Notes: generated by a model not told the origin, from the sequence alone. Positions 7,636 through 15,585 are shown, counted from the stretch's first letter. The stretch is 34,701 bases of DNA from Deltaproteobacteria bacterium (GCA_014191855.1 BJHF01000071.1:1-34701); one strand, 5' to 3'. Translations and numbers: made by a program.

Positions 7636-7658
7636 CCCGCCGCCCCCCGAGCCCCCCC

Positions 7659-8396
7659 ATGCCCGTAGACCCCCTCGTTCGCGCTCACTTCACCGCGCGC
7701 GCCGCGAAGTACAACCGCTCCAGCCACTGGGTCGATGATCCCGAGCTGGGCGCGTTCACCGTGGCGAAGCTGGCACCCAAGCCTTCGGACGTACTGCTCG
7801 ACATCGCGTGCGGAACCGGCCTCGTAAGCAAACACTTCAAGGGCAAGGTCGCGCGGATCGTCGGCGTGGACATCACGACCGCCATGGCCGACCAGGCCCG
7901 CGCCTTCATCGACGAATTCGTGGAAGGACCGGCGGAAGCGCTCCCCTTCGCCGCCGCCAGCTTCGACCTCGTGGTGTGCCGCCAGGGCACGCAATTCATG
8001 CAAGACGAGGCGGCGGTTCGCGAGATGTTCCGCGTGCTGCGCCCAGGGGGCCGGGTGTGCCTCGTACACTTGTGCGCGTACGGACACGCAGACAAGGCCG
8101 AGTATTTTGAGATCCTCCGGCTTCGGAACGAGGCGCGACGGAACTTCTACATGCGCGAGGACTTGTCGCGACTGATGACGCAGGCTGGTGCGTCGAGTGT
8201 GGTCGTCCACGACTGGGTGAGCGTGGAGGACGTCGATGTTTGGTCGGATACGGGGGCCATCACCGAGGAGGCCCGCGAAGGCATCCGCGCCGTGTACCGC
8301 TCCGCCTCCCCCGAGTTCGCCAGCTTACACGCCGTTTCAGTGGGCGACCGGATCGTCGATCACATGTTGTTCGGCGTCGCCGTCGGGGTCAAGTAG
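7659..8396 (+). CDS. Class I SAM-dependent methyltransferase (UbiE-like)
   Basis: 245 aa. SAM-binding motif I is DIACGTG (48-54), followed by the acidic residue of motif II (D71 in VGVD). A Pro-Phe-Ala..SFDLVVCRQ segment (about 101-112) and LRPGGRVCLVH (about 127-137) are motifs of the Methyltransf_11/UbiE type. The N-terminal RAHFTARAAKYNRSSHW resembles the UbiE/COQ5 and small-molecule methyltransferase start. The substrate is unknown. It is cytoplasmic and monocistronic. Its 3' end overlaps the convergent aminotransferase gene by 8 bp. Confidence 0.87.
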   Translation: MPVDPLVRAHFTARAAKYNRSSHWVDDPELGAFTVAKLAPKPSDVLLDIACGTGLVSKHFKGKVARIVGVDITTAMADQARAFIDEFVEGPAEALPFAAASFDLVVCRQGTQFMQDEAAVREMFRVLRPGGRVCLVHLCAYGHADKAEYFEILRLRNEARRNFYMREDLSRLMTQAGASSVVVHDWVSVEDVDVWSDTGAITEEAREGIRAVYRSASPEFASLHAVSVGDRIVDHMLFGVAVGVK

Positions 8397-9678
8397 CCAG
8401 CGCCGCCTCGAGCCGAACGAGCGCGGCGAACAGCGCCGCCGTGCTCACAGCGCCGACGGACATGCGAAACCAGCCCGTGTCTTCCATCAGGTCGAACGCC
8501 TGGAACGGCACGACTGCCACGCCCGCCTTCTCCAGCAGCCACTTGCGAATCGACTCGTTCGTTTGCATCGGCTGGCCATCCACGCCGGGCTTGCCGAACA
8601 GATCGAACCGCACCGAAAGGTACATCGCGCCCTGGGGCACGAGGTGCTGGATTCCAAGGCGAGTAAGCCCCTGATCCAGCAACGACAGCCGCTCGTGCAG
8701 CGCCGCCCGGAACCCCTCGCCGAAGGCCGCCATGGCCGCGTCGTCGTCGAGCAGGGCGGCGGTCGCGACTTGCTCAGGCTTAGGGGCCCAGGCACCGATG
8801 TGGCCGATCAGCGCCTTCATGCGCTCGGCCAGCGGCGGGGCGAGCACCGCCCAGCCCACGCGCAGGCCGGTGGCGGCGAAGGACTTGCTGATCGCATCCA
8901 CCGTGACCACGTACGGCGCCACCTCGGGCACCAGCGCGCAGGGATGCGCGTGCTTCTCGGCGCCGAAGGTGAGCGTCCAATACACCTGGTCCCACATCCA
9001 CATCAGCGGGCGCTCGCCCGTCTCCCGGCGCCGTTCGTTCTCCGCCACGACCAACCGCGCGATCTCGGCCAGGCGCTCCGGCTTGATCATCGTGCCGGTG
9101 GGGTTCTGCGGCGAGTTCAGCGTGAACAGGCGGGCCCCCTTCAGCGGCTCCGCGAGCTCCTCGGCGGTTGGCATGAAGTCGTTCTCCGCCTTCGTCGCCA
9201 CCGTTACCTGTACGGCCTCCGTGAGCTGACCGTAGTACCCGTTGTTCCAGCTTGGAACGCAGTACACCAGCGTGTCGCCCCTCTCGAGGAACAGCCGGTA
9301 CGTGGAGTACATCACCGGCCGCGCGCCGCTCGCCACGACCACCCAGTCTGGCGAGATCTCGATGCCAAAGCTCCGCTTGTACCACCCACACACCGACTTT
9401 CGCAGCTCGGCGATGCCCTCCGCCGGCGGGTAGTTCGTGTGCCCCGCCTCCAGCGCGGCGCGCACGCCGGCCGACAGCGATGCGGGCACGGGGAACTGCT
9501 TCGGGTCGAAGTCCCCCACGGTGAGGTTGCACAACGGGCGGCCGGCTGCGGCGAGCGCACGCACCTCCGCGCCAATGCCCAGGATGAGCGAACCCTGCAT
9601 CTCGCGGGCGTTGGCGGTGAGCGCGCGCGCCGCGAAGGCGCGAGGATCGGAGGGCAGGTAAGCGTCGAGGTTCGGCAC
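8389..9678 (-). CDS. PLP-dependent class I/II aminotransferase
   Basis: 429 aa from a GTG at 9678. Fold type I aspartate-aminotransferase family. The PLP Lys is K265 in SKSFAATGLRVGW, with R273 as a phosphate contact. NSPQNPTG (188-195) holds the conserved Asn (N192), and D230 with Y233 sit in the WDQVYW block. YPPAEGIAELR (83-93) is the usual substrate-side motif. Together these suggest an amino acid to oxoacid aminotransferase; the amino acid cannot be named. The start is supported by a -10-like motif 12 nt upstream that belongs to the shared palindrome with the cyclase gene. Confidence 0.9.
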   Translation of the reverse strand: MPNLDAYLPSDPRAFAARALTANAREMQGSLILGIGAEVRALAAAGRPLCNLTVGDFDPKQFPVPASLSAGVRAALEAGHTNYPPAEGIAELRKSVCGWYKRSFGIEISPDWVVVASGARPVMYSTYRLFLERGDTLVYCVPSWNNGYYGQLTEAVQVTVATKAENDFMPTAEELAEPLKGARLFTLNSPQNPTGTMIKPERLAEIARLVVAENERRRETGERPLMWMWDQVYWTLTFGAEKHAHPCALVPEVAPYVVTVDAISKSFAATGLRVGWAVLAPPLAERMKALIGHIGAWAPKPEQVATAALLDDDAAMAAFGEGFRAALHERLSLLDQGLTRLGIQHLVPQGAMYLSVRFDLFGKPGVDGQPMQTNESIRKWLLEKAGVAVVPFQAFDLMEDTGWFRMSVGAVSTAALFAALVRLEAALAT

Positions 9679-9684
9679 GGCGGC

Positions 9685-9702
9685 CGGCTAACCGGTTAGC
9701 CG
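9685..9702. promoter_or_regulatory. Perfect 18-bp palindrome acting as double -10 promoter
   Basis: The bases at 9685-9702 read CGGCTAACCGGTTAGCCG, identical on both strands. Each half contains GGTTAGCC with the T of TA exactly 12 nt before a start codon: T9690 for the minus-strand GTG at 9678, and T9697 for the plus-strand ATG at 9709. Only 30 bp separate the two starts. It may be a bidirectional leaderless promoter, an operator, or both. Confidence 0.65.
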
Positions 9703-9708
9703 TGGGGC

Positions 9709-10869
9709 ATGCCGCCCGACGTGACTGAGTTGTTCGATTGGCTGGTGGACGGGGCCCCCGGCGCTTCCGGCCCCGCCGAGGTCGTGGGCCGCTTGTGCCC
9801 ATGGTTGGTGGCCAGCGGCGTGCCCGTGTGGCGCATGGCGGCGTTTGTCCGCACACTCCATCCCCACATCATGGGTCGCAGCTTCGTATGGCAGCGGGGC
9901 GTGCCGCAGGTGGAGGTGCGTGAAGCATCGTATGCGGTGCTGCGCTCGGAGATGTACGCGCAGAGCCCGGTGGGGTGGGTATTCGCCAAGAGGCAGGAGC
10001 TGCGGGTGCGCCTCGACAGGCCTCTGGCATTCAACGCTGCCGAGCTGCGCGAGTGGTCCGCCGCAGGGCTCACCGACTACGTAGCGATGCCGATGGTATT
10101 TCTGGATGGGCAGGTACATGCCATCACGCTCGTTACCGACGAGCCGGGCGGGTTCCGAGAGGAGCATCTGGCGGCGATTCGAAAGATCCTCCGTCCGCTT
10201 TCCAGGCTCGCGGAGATCCTCGCGCTGCGTCGCACCGCCACCAACCTGCTCAGCGCCTACGTGGGCCGCGATGCCGGTGAGCGCATCCTGCAGGGGCACG
10301 TTCAGCGCGGCGATACCGAACACATCCGCTGCGTGGTGTGGATGAGCGACCTGCGGGGGTTCACCAGCCTGTCCGCGCGCCGGGAATCGGCCGACATCAT
10401 CCTGCTGCTGAATCGCGTGTTCGATTGCCAGGTTCCCGCAGTGGACCGCGGCGGGGGCCAGGTGCTGAAGTTCATGGGGGACGGCATGCTGGCCATCTTC
10501 CCCATCGACGAAGGGGTGGATGCCTCGAAGGTGGCCGCAGCGGCGCTCGCCGCCGCCCAGGAGGCCTTCAGCAGCCTGGACGAAACGAACCTCGGCGCGG
10601 GGCCCCACGATCGGCTCGCGTTCGGCATCGCGCTGCACGTCGGGGAGGTCGCCTACGGCAACATCGGCGGGATCGGCCGGCTGGACTTCACGTGCATCGG
10701 CGCCGCAGTGAACCTCGCGGGCCGCATCGAAGGCCTGAGCTCGCAGCTTGGCAAGCGCCTGCTGATGAGCGAAGCCTTCGGGGCCCTCGTGCCCGAGTCG
10801 GTGCGCGAGGTCGGAACGTTCGCGCTCAAGGGCGTTGAGGAGCCGTGCGCGGTGTTCGAGCCGCGCTGA
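9709..10869 (+). CDS. Class III adenylate/guanylate cyclase with N-terminal sensor domain
   Basis: 386 aa. Residues about 15-180 form a sensory domain of the type found before many bacterial cyclases (LHPHIMGRSFVWQRG at 50-64, GAF-like by position). Residues 205-386 are the catalytic domain. Metal Asp residues are D214 in SDLRGFT and D258 in MGDG; the purine-selecting pair is K254 and T328 (DFTCIG); transition-state N335 and R339 lie in AAVNLAGRI. All catalytic positions are present, and K plus T favours ATP as substrate, so cAMP is the likely product. There is no membrane segment. Its stop codon directly abuts the stop of the convergent diguanylate cyclase gene. Confidence 0.92.
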   Translation: MPPDVTELFDWLVDGAPGASGPAEVVGRLCPWLVASGVPVWRMAAFVRTLHPHIMGRSFVWQRGVPQVEVREASYAVLRSEMYAQSPVGWVFAKRQELRVRLDRPLAFNAAELREWSAAGLTDYVAMPMVFLDGQVHAITLVTDEPGGFREEHLAAIRKILRPLSRLAEILALRRTATNLLSAYVGRDAGERILQGHVQRGDTEHIRCVVWMSDLRGFTSLSARRESADIILLLNRVFDCQVPAVDRGGGQVLKFMGDGMLAIFPIDEGVDASKVAAAALAAAQEAFSSLDETNLGAGPHDRLAFGIALHVGEVAYGNIGGIGRLDFTCIGAAVNLAGRIEGLSSQLGKRLLMSEAFGALVPESVREVGTFALKGVEEPCAVFEPR

Positions 10870-11793
10870 CTACGGCGCGACCCGCGTGCACGCCCGGCCG
10901 GCAAGCTTCGCCTCGTATAACGCCCGGTCTGCACGACGCAGCGTAGCCTGGGTGTCTTCGTCGGCGTTCGCCGTCGCGACCCCTGCGGAAAACGTGTAGC
11001 GGGGGACTCCGGCCTCCACCTGGGCGAGGGCGAGGCGCACACGAAACCGCTCCACGGCGGCGAGCGCGCTGTCGGCATCCGCGTCGAGCATCACGACCAG
11101 GAACTCGTCTCCTCCCGGGCGACCGACGATGTCCCCCCTTCGAAAAAACCGGGTAGCCTCGTCTGCAAAGTGGCAGAGAACCGCATCGCCGGCGAGGTGC
11201 GCGCCCGAGTCGTTGATCCCCTTGAAGTCATCGAGGTCAATCGTCGCGAGCGCGAGCGGAGCGCCCCGCGCGAGCGCCGTCTCGGTCTGCGATTCCGCGA
11301 GCTCCAGGATCCAGCGTCGATTCGAGAGGCCGGTAAGGGCGTCGGTCCGTGATGCGTTCAGCGCCTCGTCGTGCGCAACCCGAAGGTCTGTTTCGAGGCG
11401 TTTGAGCGGCGTGATGTCCGTTCCGATCGAGACGAGCCAGCCCTCGGGAAGCAGCGTTTCGTGGATCCACAGCCACTCGCCCGTGACCAGATCCGTCGCA
11501 AAGGCCCGCTGAGAAACGGCGCGCCTGCGGGGCAGCACCTGCCGGAGGAACAGCTCGACGTCGCCACAGTCGATGCGCACGCCCCGCTGCTCGGCGAAGT
11601 TTCGCCGGAGCATGTCCGCGAAAGCGAGCGGTGGGGTGGAGGGAGGGCCGAAGACCGCCTGATGCGCGGGGTTCGACCACACGAGCCGGTCCTCCGCATC
11701 GTAAACGGCGACCTGCACGGACGCGACGCCCAGCGCCGAGAGCAGGGCGCTCACGGAGCAGGGGAGGCCAACCGCGTCCGGCGTCGTGGACAT
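10870..11793 (-). CDS. PAS-GGDEF diguanylate cyclase
   Basis: 307 aa from the ATG at 11793 (in-frame codons further upstream look like non-coding leader). Residues about 12-130 look like a PAS fold (AVYDAEDRLVWSNPAHQAVFG, then WLVSIGTDITPLKRLE as its end). A short helix leads to the GGDEF domain from about 145. DALTGLSNRR (151-160) and TIDLDDFKGIND are the substrate and metal motifs, and GGDEF itself is intact at 227-231. The inhibitory site RxxD is present as R218-R-G-D221, exactly five residues before GGDEF, so product inhibition by c-di-GMP is expected. It is cytoplasmic with no membrane segment. Start motif GTACG lies 13 nt upstream. Confidence 0.92.
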   Translation of the reverse strand: MSTTPDAVGLPCSVSALLSALGVASVQVAVYDAEDRLVWSNPAHQAVFGPPSTPPLAFADMLRRNFAEQRGVRIDCGDVELFLRQVLPRRRAVSQRAFATDLVTGEWLWIHETLLPEGWLVSIGTDITPLKRLETDLRVAHDEALNASRTDALTGLSNRRWILELAESQTETALARGAPLALATIDLDDFKGINDSGAHLAGDAVLCHFADEATRFFRRGDIVGRPGGDEFLVVMLDADADSALAAVERFRVRLALAQVEAGVPRYTFSAGVATANADEDTQATLRRADRALYEAKLAGRACTRVAP

Positions 11794-11801
11794 CGCCGCG
11801 A

Positions 11802-11809
11802 ACGTACAG
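11802..11809 (-). promoter_or_regulatory. Predicted -10 element of GGDEF gene (weak)
   Basis: CTGTACGT on the minus strand, T of TA at 11806, 13 nt before the ATG at 11793. It lacks the G two bases before TA, so it is a weaker example. It lies in the 52-bp gap after the sugar dehydrogenase gene. Confidence 0.3.
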
Positions 11810-11845
11810 GCAACTCGGGCGCACAGCAAGCCTGCCGCGTTGGCA

Positions 11846-12961
11846 TTACCCCGCCCTGACAACCAGCTGGTAGACAGGCCCGCCATAGTCCACCACGACC
11901 ATCGAACCATCGCGCCCGCGCCCGAACGTGCTGGGGTGCAGACTGGTGCGGCCCAGCTTCACGAAGGTGCCGTCGGCCGCCGGCACCGTGTAGAAGGTGC
12001 CCATCACGAAGTCAGCATAGACATACTTACCGTCTAACGCCGGGATGCTCGGCCCCCGGTATACGAATCCACCCGTGACCGACTGCCCCTCGTCGTGGCC
12101 ATACTCCGCCACGGGCGCGACGAACGGCCCAGTGCAGGGGCTGGACTCGTAGCAGTGGGTGCCTTCCACCCGGTTCCACCCGTAGTTGCCGCCCGCAACG
12201 CCGCGATCCACCTCTTCCCAGTCGTCCTGACCCACGTCGGCCCACCACAACGTTGGGCCGTCGAAGTGCATCCCCCACGGATTCCGTACCCCATAGGCCC
12301 AGATCTCGGGGCGGGCTCCGGGCACGGCAACGAAGGGGTTGTCCGTCGGCACCCGGTAGGGCGCCGTCGTAACATCCAGCCGAAGGATACTGCCCAGGAA
12401 GTCCGAGCGATCCTGACCCGTTCCCCGAGGATCGCCACCGCTCCCGCCGTCCCCCACCGCGGCGTACAGCATCCCGTCGGGGCCGAACTGGAGCGGGCCG
12501 CTGTTGTGGTTGCTCCATGGTTGATCGAACGCGAGGATCGTGACCTCGGAGGCGGGATCGAGCGTGGCGCCGCCGTCCGTGGAGCGGAAGCTCGCGATCC
12601 GCGTGCGAAGCTGACGGCTCTCCTTGTAGGTATAGTTCACGAATACCCTAGGATCCTCCGGCCACTTCGGCGCGAAGGCCAAACCAAGCAGCCCGGTTTC
12701 GCCGCCGCTGGACACGCGGGTGTGGATGTCGAGCACCACCCTCGGCGGGACGCTCGCCAAAGACAGGATCATCCCCGACTGTTGGGCAACCCAGAAGGCC
12801 GGCGTTCCCGCGGGCGTTGCGGCGATCGCCGTACCGCCCTCCACCCGACCGATCTCGATGAACCCGACGCCCGGCAGCGAGGGGCCCTGACCGGCATCCA
12901 CCGTGGATGCGCCACAACCAGCTGCAAACGCCAAGAAACTGCTGAGCAGCGCTCGACTCAC
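11846..12961 (-). CDS. Glucose/sorbosone dehydrogenase-like PQQ beta-propeller lipoprotein
   Basis: 371 aa from a GTG at 12961 that overlaps the upstream stop (GTGA). The signal peptide is MSRALLSSFLAFAAGC, with lipobox AAGC and Cys 16. The body matches the soluble quinoprotein glucose dehydrogenase/GSDH family: ETGLLGLAFAP, NHNSGPLQFGPDGMLY, AVGDGGSGGDP, VRNPWGMHFDG and WWADVGQDDWEEV are the conserved blocks. Such proteins oxidise sugars with PQQ in a six-bladed propeller, here anchored at the envelope. The true substrate of these distant members is usually unknown. Two Cys in GTHCYESSPCTGPF may form a disulfide. Cotranscribed with the YdcZ-like gene. Confidence 0.88.
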   Translation of the reverse strand: MSRALLSSFLAFAAGCGASTVDAGQGPSLPGVGFIEIGRVEGGTAIAATPAGTPAFWVAQQSGMILSLASVPPRVVLDIHTRVSSGGETGLLGLAFAPKWPEDPRVFVNYTYKESRQLRTRIASFRSTDGGATLDPASEVTILAFDQPWSNHNSGPLQFGPDGMLYAAVGDGGSGGDPRGTGQDRSDFLGSILRLDVTTAPYRVPTDNPFVAVPGARPEIWAYGVRNPWGMHFDGPTLWWADVGQDDWEEVDRGVAGGNYGWNRVEGTHCYESSPCTGPFVAPVAEYGHDEGQSVTGGFVYRGPSIPALDGKYVYADFVMGTFYTVPAADGTFVKLGRTSLHPSTFGRGRDGSMVVVDYGGPVYQLVVRAG

Positions 12962-13380
12962 CCGCGCACCACCAGCGTGGCACCGGCGCCCAGGAGCAGG
13001 ATTCCGACCGCGCGCGTCAGGGTGAGCGGGTGAACCTCGGCCCCCACCCAACCGTACTGGTCGATCGCGGCGCTGGCGATGAGCTGAATGGCCACGGTCA
13101 CCGCGGTGAAGGAGGCGATCCCCATGACGGTAACGGCGCGCGTCGCCAAAACCACCATCCCGCAGCCAACCACGCCGCCCATCCAGGCCCACCAGGAAAC
13201 GCTGGACACCGCGGCTGGCCACGCCCGGCCCGAGAACGGCAACAAGAGCGCCGCCCCAAACACCGCCCCCACTGCGTGCACCGCCCAGGCCCCGGGAAGA
13301 TAGCCGATCGACCTCGACAAAGACTCGTTCATCCGCACCACGAACGGCAAACACACCCCGAAGATCAACGCGTAGAGCAT
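12958..13380 (-). CDS. YdcZ/DUF606-like four-helix membrane transporter protein
   Basis: 140 aa with four hydrophobic helices (about 2-14, 30-50, 66-100, 118-138), matching the DUF606 branch of the drug/metabolite transporter superfamily. The MNESLSRSIG segment after helix 1, the GIASFTAVTVAIQLIASAAID stretch and the PLTLTRAVGILLLGAGA end are the typical pattern. Many bacteria carry two halves of this type as a pair; only one is seen here. The substrate is unknown. The start has CGATAGGG 12 nt upstream. The sugar dehydrogenase gene follows with a 4-nt overlap. Confidence 0.82.
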   Translation of the reverse strand: MLYALIFGVCLPFVVRMNESLSRSIGYLPGAWAVHAVGAVFGAALLLPFSGRAWPAAVSSVSWWAWMGGVVGCGMVVLATRAVTVMGIASFTAVTVAIQLIASAAIDQYGWVGAEVHPLTLTRAVGILLLGAGATLVVRG

Positions 13381-13387
13381 GGAGCGA

Positions 13388-13395
13388 CCCTATCG
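13388..13395 (-). promoter_or_regulatory. Predicted -10 element of YdcZ-like gene
   Basis: CGATAGGG on the minus strand, T of TA at 13392, 12 nt before the ATG at 13380. Confidence 0.5.
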
Positions 13396-13417
13396 CGGGG
13401 CGCGCCGAAATCGGGCC

Positions 13418-13459
13418 AAAAACAAGGGCGCCGGCCCCGGGGGATCACCCCGGAACCGG
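13418..13459 (-). terminator. Rho-independent terminator after the acidic lipoprotein gene
   Basis: Stem 13431-13442 pairs with 13448-13459 around a 5-nt loop. Read on the minus strand all 12 pairs form, two of them G-U, and the stem is followed by CGCCCTTGTTTTT. On the plus strand the same two positions are C-A mismatches and there is no T-run. It therefore terminates minus-strand transcription, 64 nt after the stop at 13524. Confidence 0.8.
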
Positions 13460-13523
13460 CGAGGGCCGAGCCGCACAGGAGACGTGGCGGCGGCCCAGCA
13501 AGCAAGACTACAGCTGTCCCACG

Positions 13524-14225
13524 TCAGCCGCAGTCGCTCCCCCCATCCACGCACGGATCCTCGGGCGCTTCTTCGGGCTCCTCTTCGCCCTCTTCGACCG
13601 GCATCGGCTCAGGCTTCCCGCCTTCGTCCTCGAAGCCCCGCACGACCACCTGAGCCTCGATGCTGCAGCCGCGGGCTTCGTAGCTGAACACGCCCGACGC
13701 ATCCCGGGTGCTGCTCACCTGCAGATCGAGGGACATGAACATCTCCTCAGGCCGGGAGCCGTGATCCACGTCTTCGTCCGGCTCGTCGCGGTCATCGCGA
13801 TCGCCGCGGTCTTCGCGGTCCTCACCCTCGTCGCCCTCGCTCGCGGCGCCGCCCCTGGTGTCGTCGCCCTCCTCCGCCACGTCCTCGTACTCCTCGTCGG
13901 AGGAGCTCTCGACGATCGGCCCGGCGACCGACTCGAGGAGCAGGTTGCCGTGGGAGAACTCGCCCATCAGCTGGAAACCCGCGAGGTCGGCCACGTTGCT
14001 GGTGCCGTTCACGCGGAGCGACATCGGCAGCTTCATGCCCCAGAGATCTTGTTCGCGGAGCCCCTCGCACTCGGCGCGGCTCACGCCAACCACGAGCACG
14101 CCGTACTCACCGGAGGCCAGCTTCTCGGGCTTCACCGGCGCGGGCTTGGGCGGCATGGAGATGGTCTCGTCCGGGCAGCCGGCGAGGAAGAACAGAGGGG
14201 CGAGCAGGAGAAGAGAGAAGCGCAT
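13524..14225 (-). CDS. Acidic lipoprotein of unknown function
   Basis: 233 aa. The signal peptide MRFSLLLLAPLFFLAGC has a clear lipobox, with Cys 17. After a Pro/Lys-rich linker, residues about 36-110 form a small domain with strands (GEYGVLVVGVSRAECEG). A long, very acidic low-complexity segment (about 108-160, Glu/Asp/Gly/Arg) follows. A second small domain (MSLDLQVSSTRDASGVFSYEARGCSIEAQ) comes next, and an acidic tail ends in two Cys. Probably surface exposed, with a flexible spacer between two beta domains. No family is recognised. A terminator follows. The predicted -10 lies 27 nt upstream. Confidence 0.8.
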   Translation of the reverse strand: MRFSLLLLAPLFFLAGCPDETISMPPKPAPVKPEKLASGEYGVLVVGVSRAECEGLREQDLWGMKLPMSLRVNGTSNVADLAGFQLMGEFSHGNLLLESVAGPIVESSSDEEYEDVAEEGDDTRGGAASEGDEGEDREDRGDRDDRDEPDEDVDHGSRPEEMFMSLDLQVSSTRDASGVFSYEARGCSIEAQVVVRGFEDEGGKPEPMPVEEGEEEPEEAPEDPCVDGGSDCG

Positions 14226-14247
14226 GATGAACTCGGGGGTTGCGCCG

Positions 14248-14255
14248 ACCTATAA
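14248..14255 (-). promoter_or_regulatory. Predicted -10 element of acidic lipoprotein gene (short leader)
   Basis: TTATAG-containing element on the minus strand; T of the second TA at 14252, 27 nt before the ATG at 14225. It belongs to the longer-spacing group of four genes in this window. Confidence 0.4.
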
Positions 14256-14420
14256 AGCACGAACCGTGCCAACCGATCCAAGTATCCGATATTACTGCGC
14301 TTCCCTTCTCCCCCGGCGCCGGCGACCGCGACACGCCGGCCCCATCGGGCGCGAGTCGCCCCCCGATCGTGATCGGCTGATCGCGGTGCATCCGGGAGAG
14401 CGAACGATACCCGCGACGCG

Positions 14421-14455
14421 AAATCCCGGTTAGCCCCCCGCTGGCCCCGGGATTT
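14421..14455. promoter_or_regulatory. Inverted repeat enclosing a promoter-like motif before the coiled-coil gene
   Basis: AAATCCCGG (14421-14429) and CCGGGATTT (14447-14455) are exact inverted copies separated by 17 nt. The GGTTAGCC motif (14428-14435, TA T at 14431) overlaps the left arm. The ATG at 14458 lies 27 nt after that T and 2 nt after the right arm. It could be an operator or a hairpin in a short leader. Confidence 0.5.
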
Positions 14456-14457
14456 GG

Positions 14458-15339
14458 ATGTCCGACGAAGAATTCGAAGGTGGTGGAGGCGGCAGCCGCG
14501 CAGGCGGGTGCCTCATGCAGATCGTCACCCACGGCGTAGCGCTGGTGCTAGGCGCGGTGATCGGCGTTCTCGGCGCACAAGCCGTGGAATACATGCGCGA
14601 TCCCGACACGCTCGCCCGGCCCGAGGGCAGCATGTCGCGCGCCGAGCTGATCCGGAAGCTCGACGATGCCGAGCAGAAGTACGCGGCGTTGCTCGCGGAG
14701 AATGCGAAGCAGGACGAGGCGCAGCGCTCGGAGCTGGAGTCCGCCTCGGCGAAGGTGGCCGATCTCGAGGGGCAGGTGGGCAAAAAGGGCGACGAGGTGA
14801 AGGTCCTCGAGCTCAAGGTGAAGAAGGCCAAGGGCCAGTCGGCGGCGCTGAAGAAAGAGCTGGAGGCCAAGCAGGCCGAGCTCACCGAGCTTCAGGTGCA
14901 GCTCACCGAGGCGCAGGCGGAGCAGGAGCGCCTGCGGGAAGATCTGACGATCAGCAAGGAAGAAACCCGCAGCGCACGTGAAGAAACCCGTGTTTCGAAG
15001 GGTGAAACGGTCGATGCACAGTGGGTCGGCTTCAAGGCCGAGGTGGTGCTCTCCGTGTGCGAGAAGGGCAACCGCAAGCGGATGGAAACCTGCCGCGAAG
15101 AGGTGGGCGCCTCGCTCAGCAGCACCCGCGCCGCGCGCTTCAAGCAATGTGTCGGCAGCCGACAGGCGCAGCCCCGGCTGGTGCGGGTAGACGACAAGGA
15201 GAAGAACCCCGAGCTGCCCCGCTGGTCGGAGTGGCTCAACGAAGAGTCCAAGTTCACCGAGAAGAAGTGGTACGTCGTGTTCTGCGACCCCACGCTGCCC
15301 GAGTCGAACATGCAGGAGCCGGAAGACGAGGAGCTGTAG
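14458..15339 (+). CDS. Membrane-anchored coiled-coil protein
   Basis: 293 aa. A short Gly-rich N-terminus precedes one membrane helix (about 20-42, THGVALVLGAVIGVLGA). Residues about 58-190 are a long heptad-type coiled coil rich in Glu, Lys, Ala, Leu and Gln (KVADLEGQVGKKGDEV and similar), probably extending away from the membrane. Residues about 195-293 form a small folded domain with four Cys (VLSVCEKGN, METCREEVG, KQCVGSR, VVFCDP), which may pair as disulfides if the domain is periplasmic. Similar plans occur in envelope-spanning or cell-division proteins, but I recognise no family. The start is the only ATG before the membrane helix in this frame. Confidence 0.8.
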   Translation: MSDEEFEGGGGGSRAGGCLMQIVTHGVALVLGAVIGVLGAQAVEYMRDPDTLARPEGSMSRAELIRKLDDAEQKYAALLAENAKQDEAQRSELESASAKVADLEGQVGKKGDEVKVLELKVKKAKGQSAALKKELEAKQAELTELQVQLTEAQAEQERLREDLTISKEETRSAREETRVSKGETVDAQWVGFKAEVVLSVCEKGNRKRMETCREEVGASLSSTRAARFKQCVGSRQAQPRLVRVDDKEKNPELPRWSEWLNEESKFTEKKWYVVFCDPTLPESNMQEPEDEEL

Positions 15340-15342
15340 GGC

Positions 15343-15585
15343 CTACGGCCCCGGCTCCGCCGCGATCGTCGCTTGCAACAGCTTCGCCCGCCGCACCACC
15401 TCGTCCGCGAGGGTGTGCAGCTCCGCGAACCGTTGGGCGCGCCCCTCCTCGCCGACGGCGCCGGCGGTCTCCGCGAGGGCCTGCGCAGCGAGGGTGAGGT
15501 TGGCCGCCGCCGTATCGCCCCGCGCCACCCACGCCGCGAAGGTGGGCGCTTCCGCGCGCGACATGGTGAGCCACAGGAGCAGCAC
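15343..15585 (-). CDS. Small exported protein of unknown function
   Basis: 80 aa from a GTG at 15585, chosen over in-frame ATGs upstream because GGTTACGG sits 12 nt before it and because the product then begins with a short signal-like segment MLLLWLTMSRAEA. The mature part is an Ala-rich, probably all-helical domain (TLAAQALAETAGAVGEE, then RFAELHTLADEVVRRAKLLQ). The helical hairpin look suggests a small periplasmic helical bundle. Divergent from the GNAT gene with 40 bp between starts. No family recognised. Confidence 0.65.
   Translation of the reverse strand: MLLLWLTMSRAEAPTFAAWVARGDTAAANLTLAAQALAETAGAVGEEGRAQRFAELHTLADEVVRRAKLLQATIAAEPGP

Larger units (their letters stand above)
7241..7658. 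other. 418-bp intergenic region holding a repeat cluster
   Basis: I see no convincing gene here; the short open frames in it do not look like proteins. It contains four copies of a 20-bp element (separate entry). Near the right end, a GGATAAGC motif at 7628-7635 is the likely promoter of the methyltransferase gene. Confidence 0.7.
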
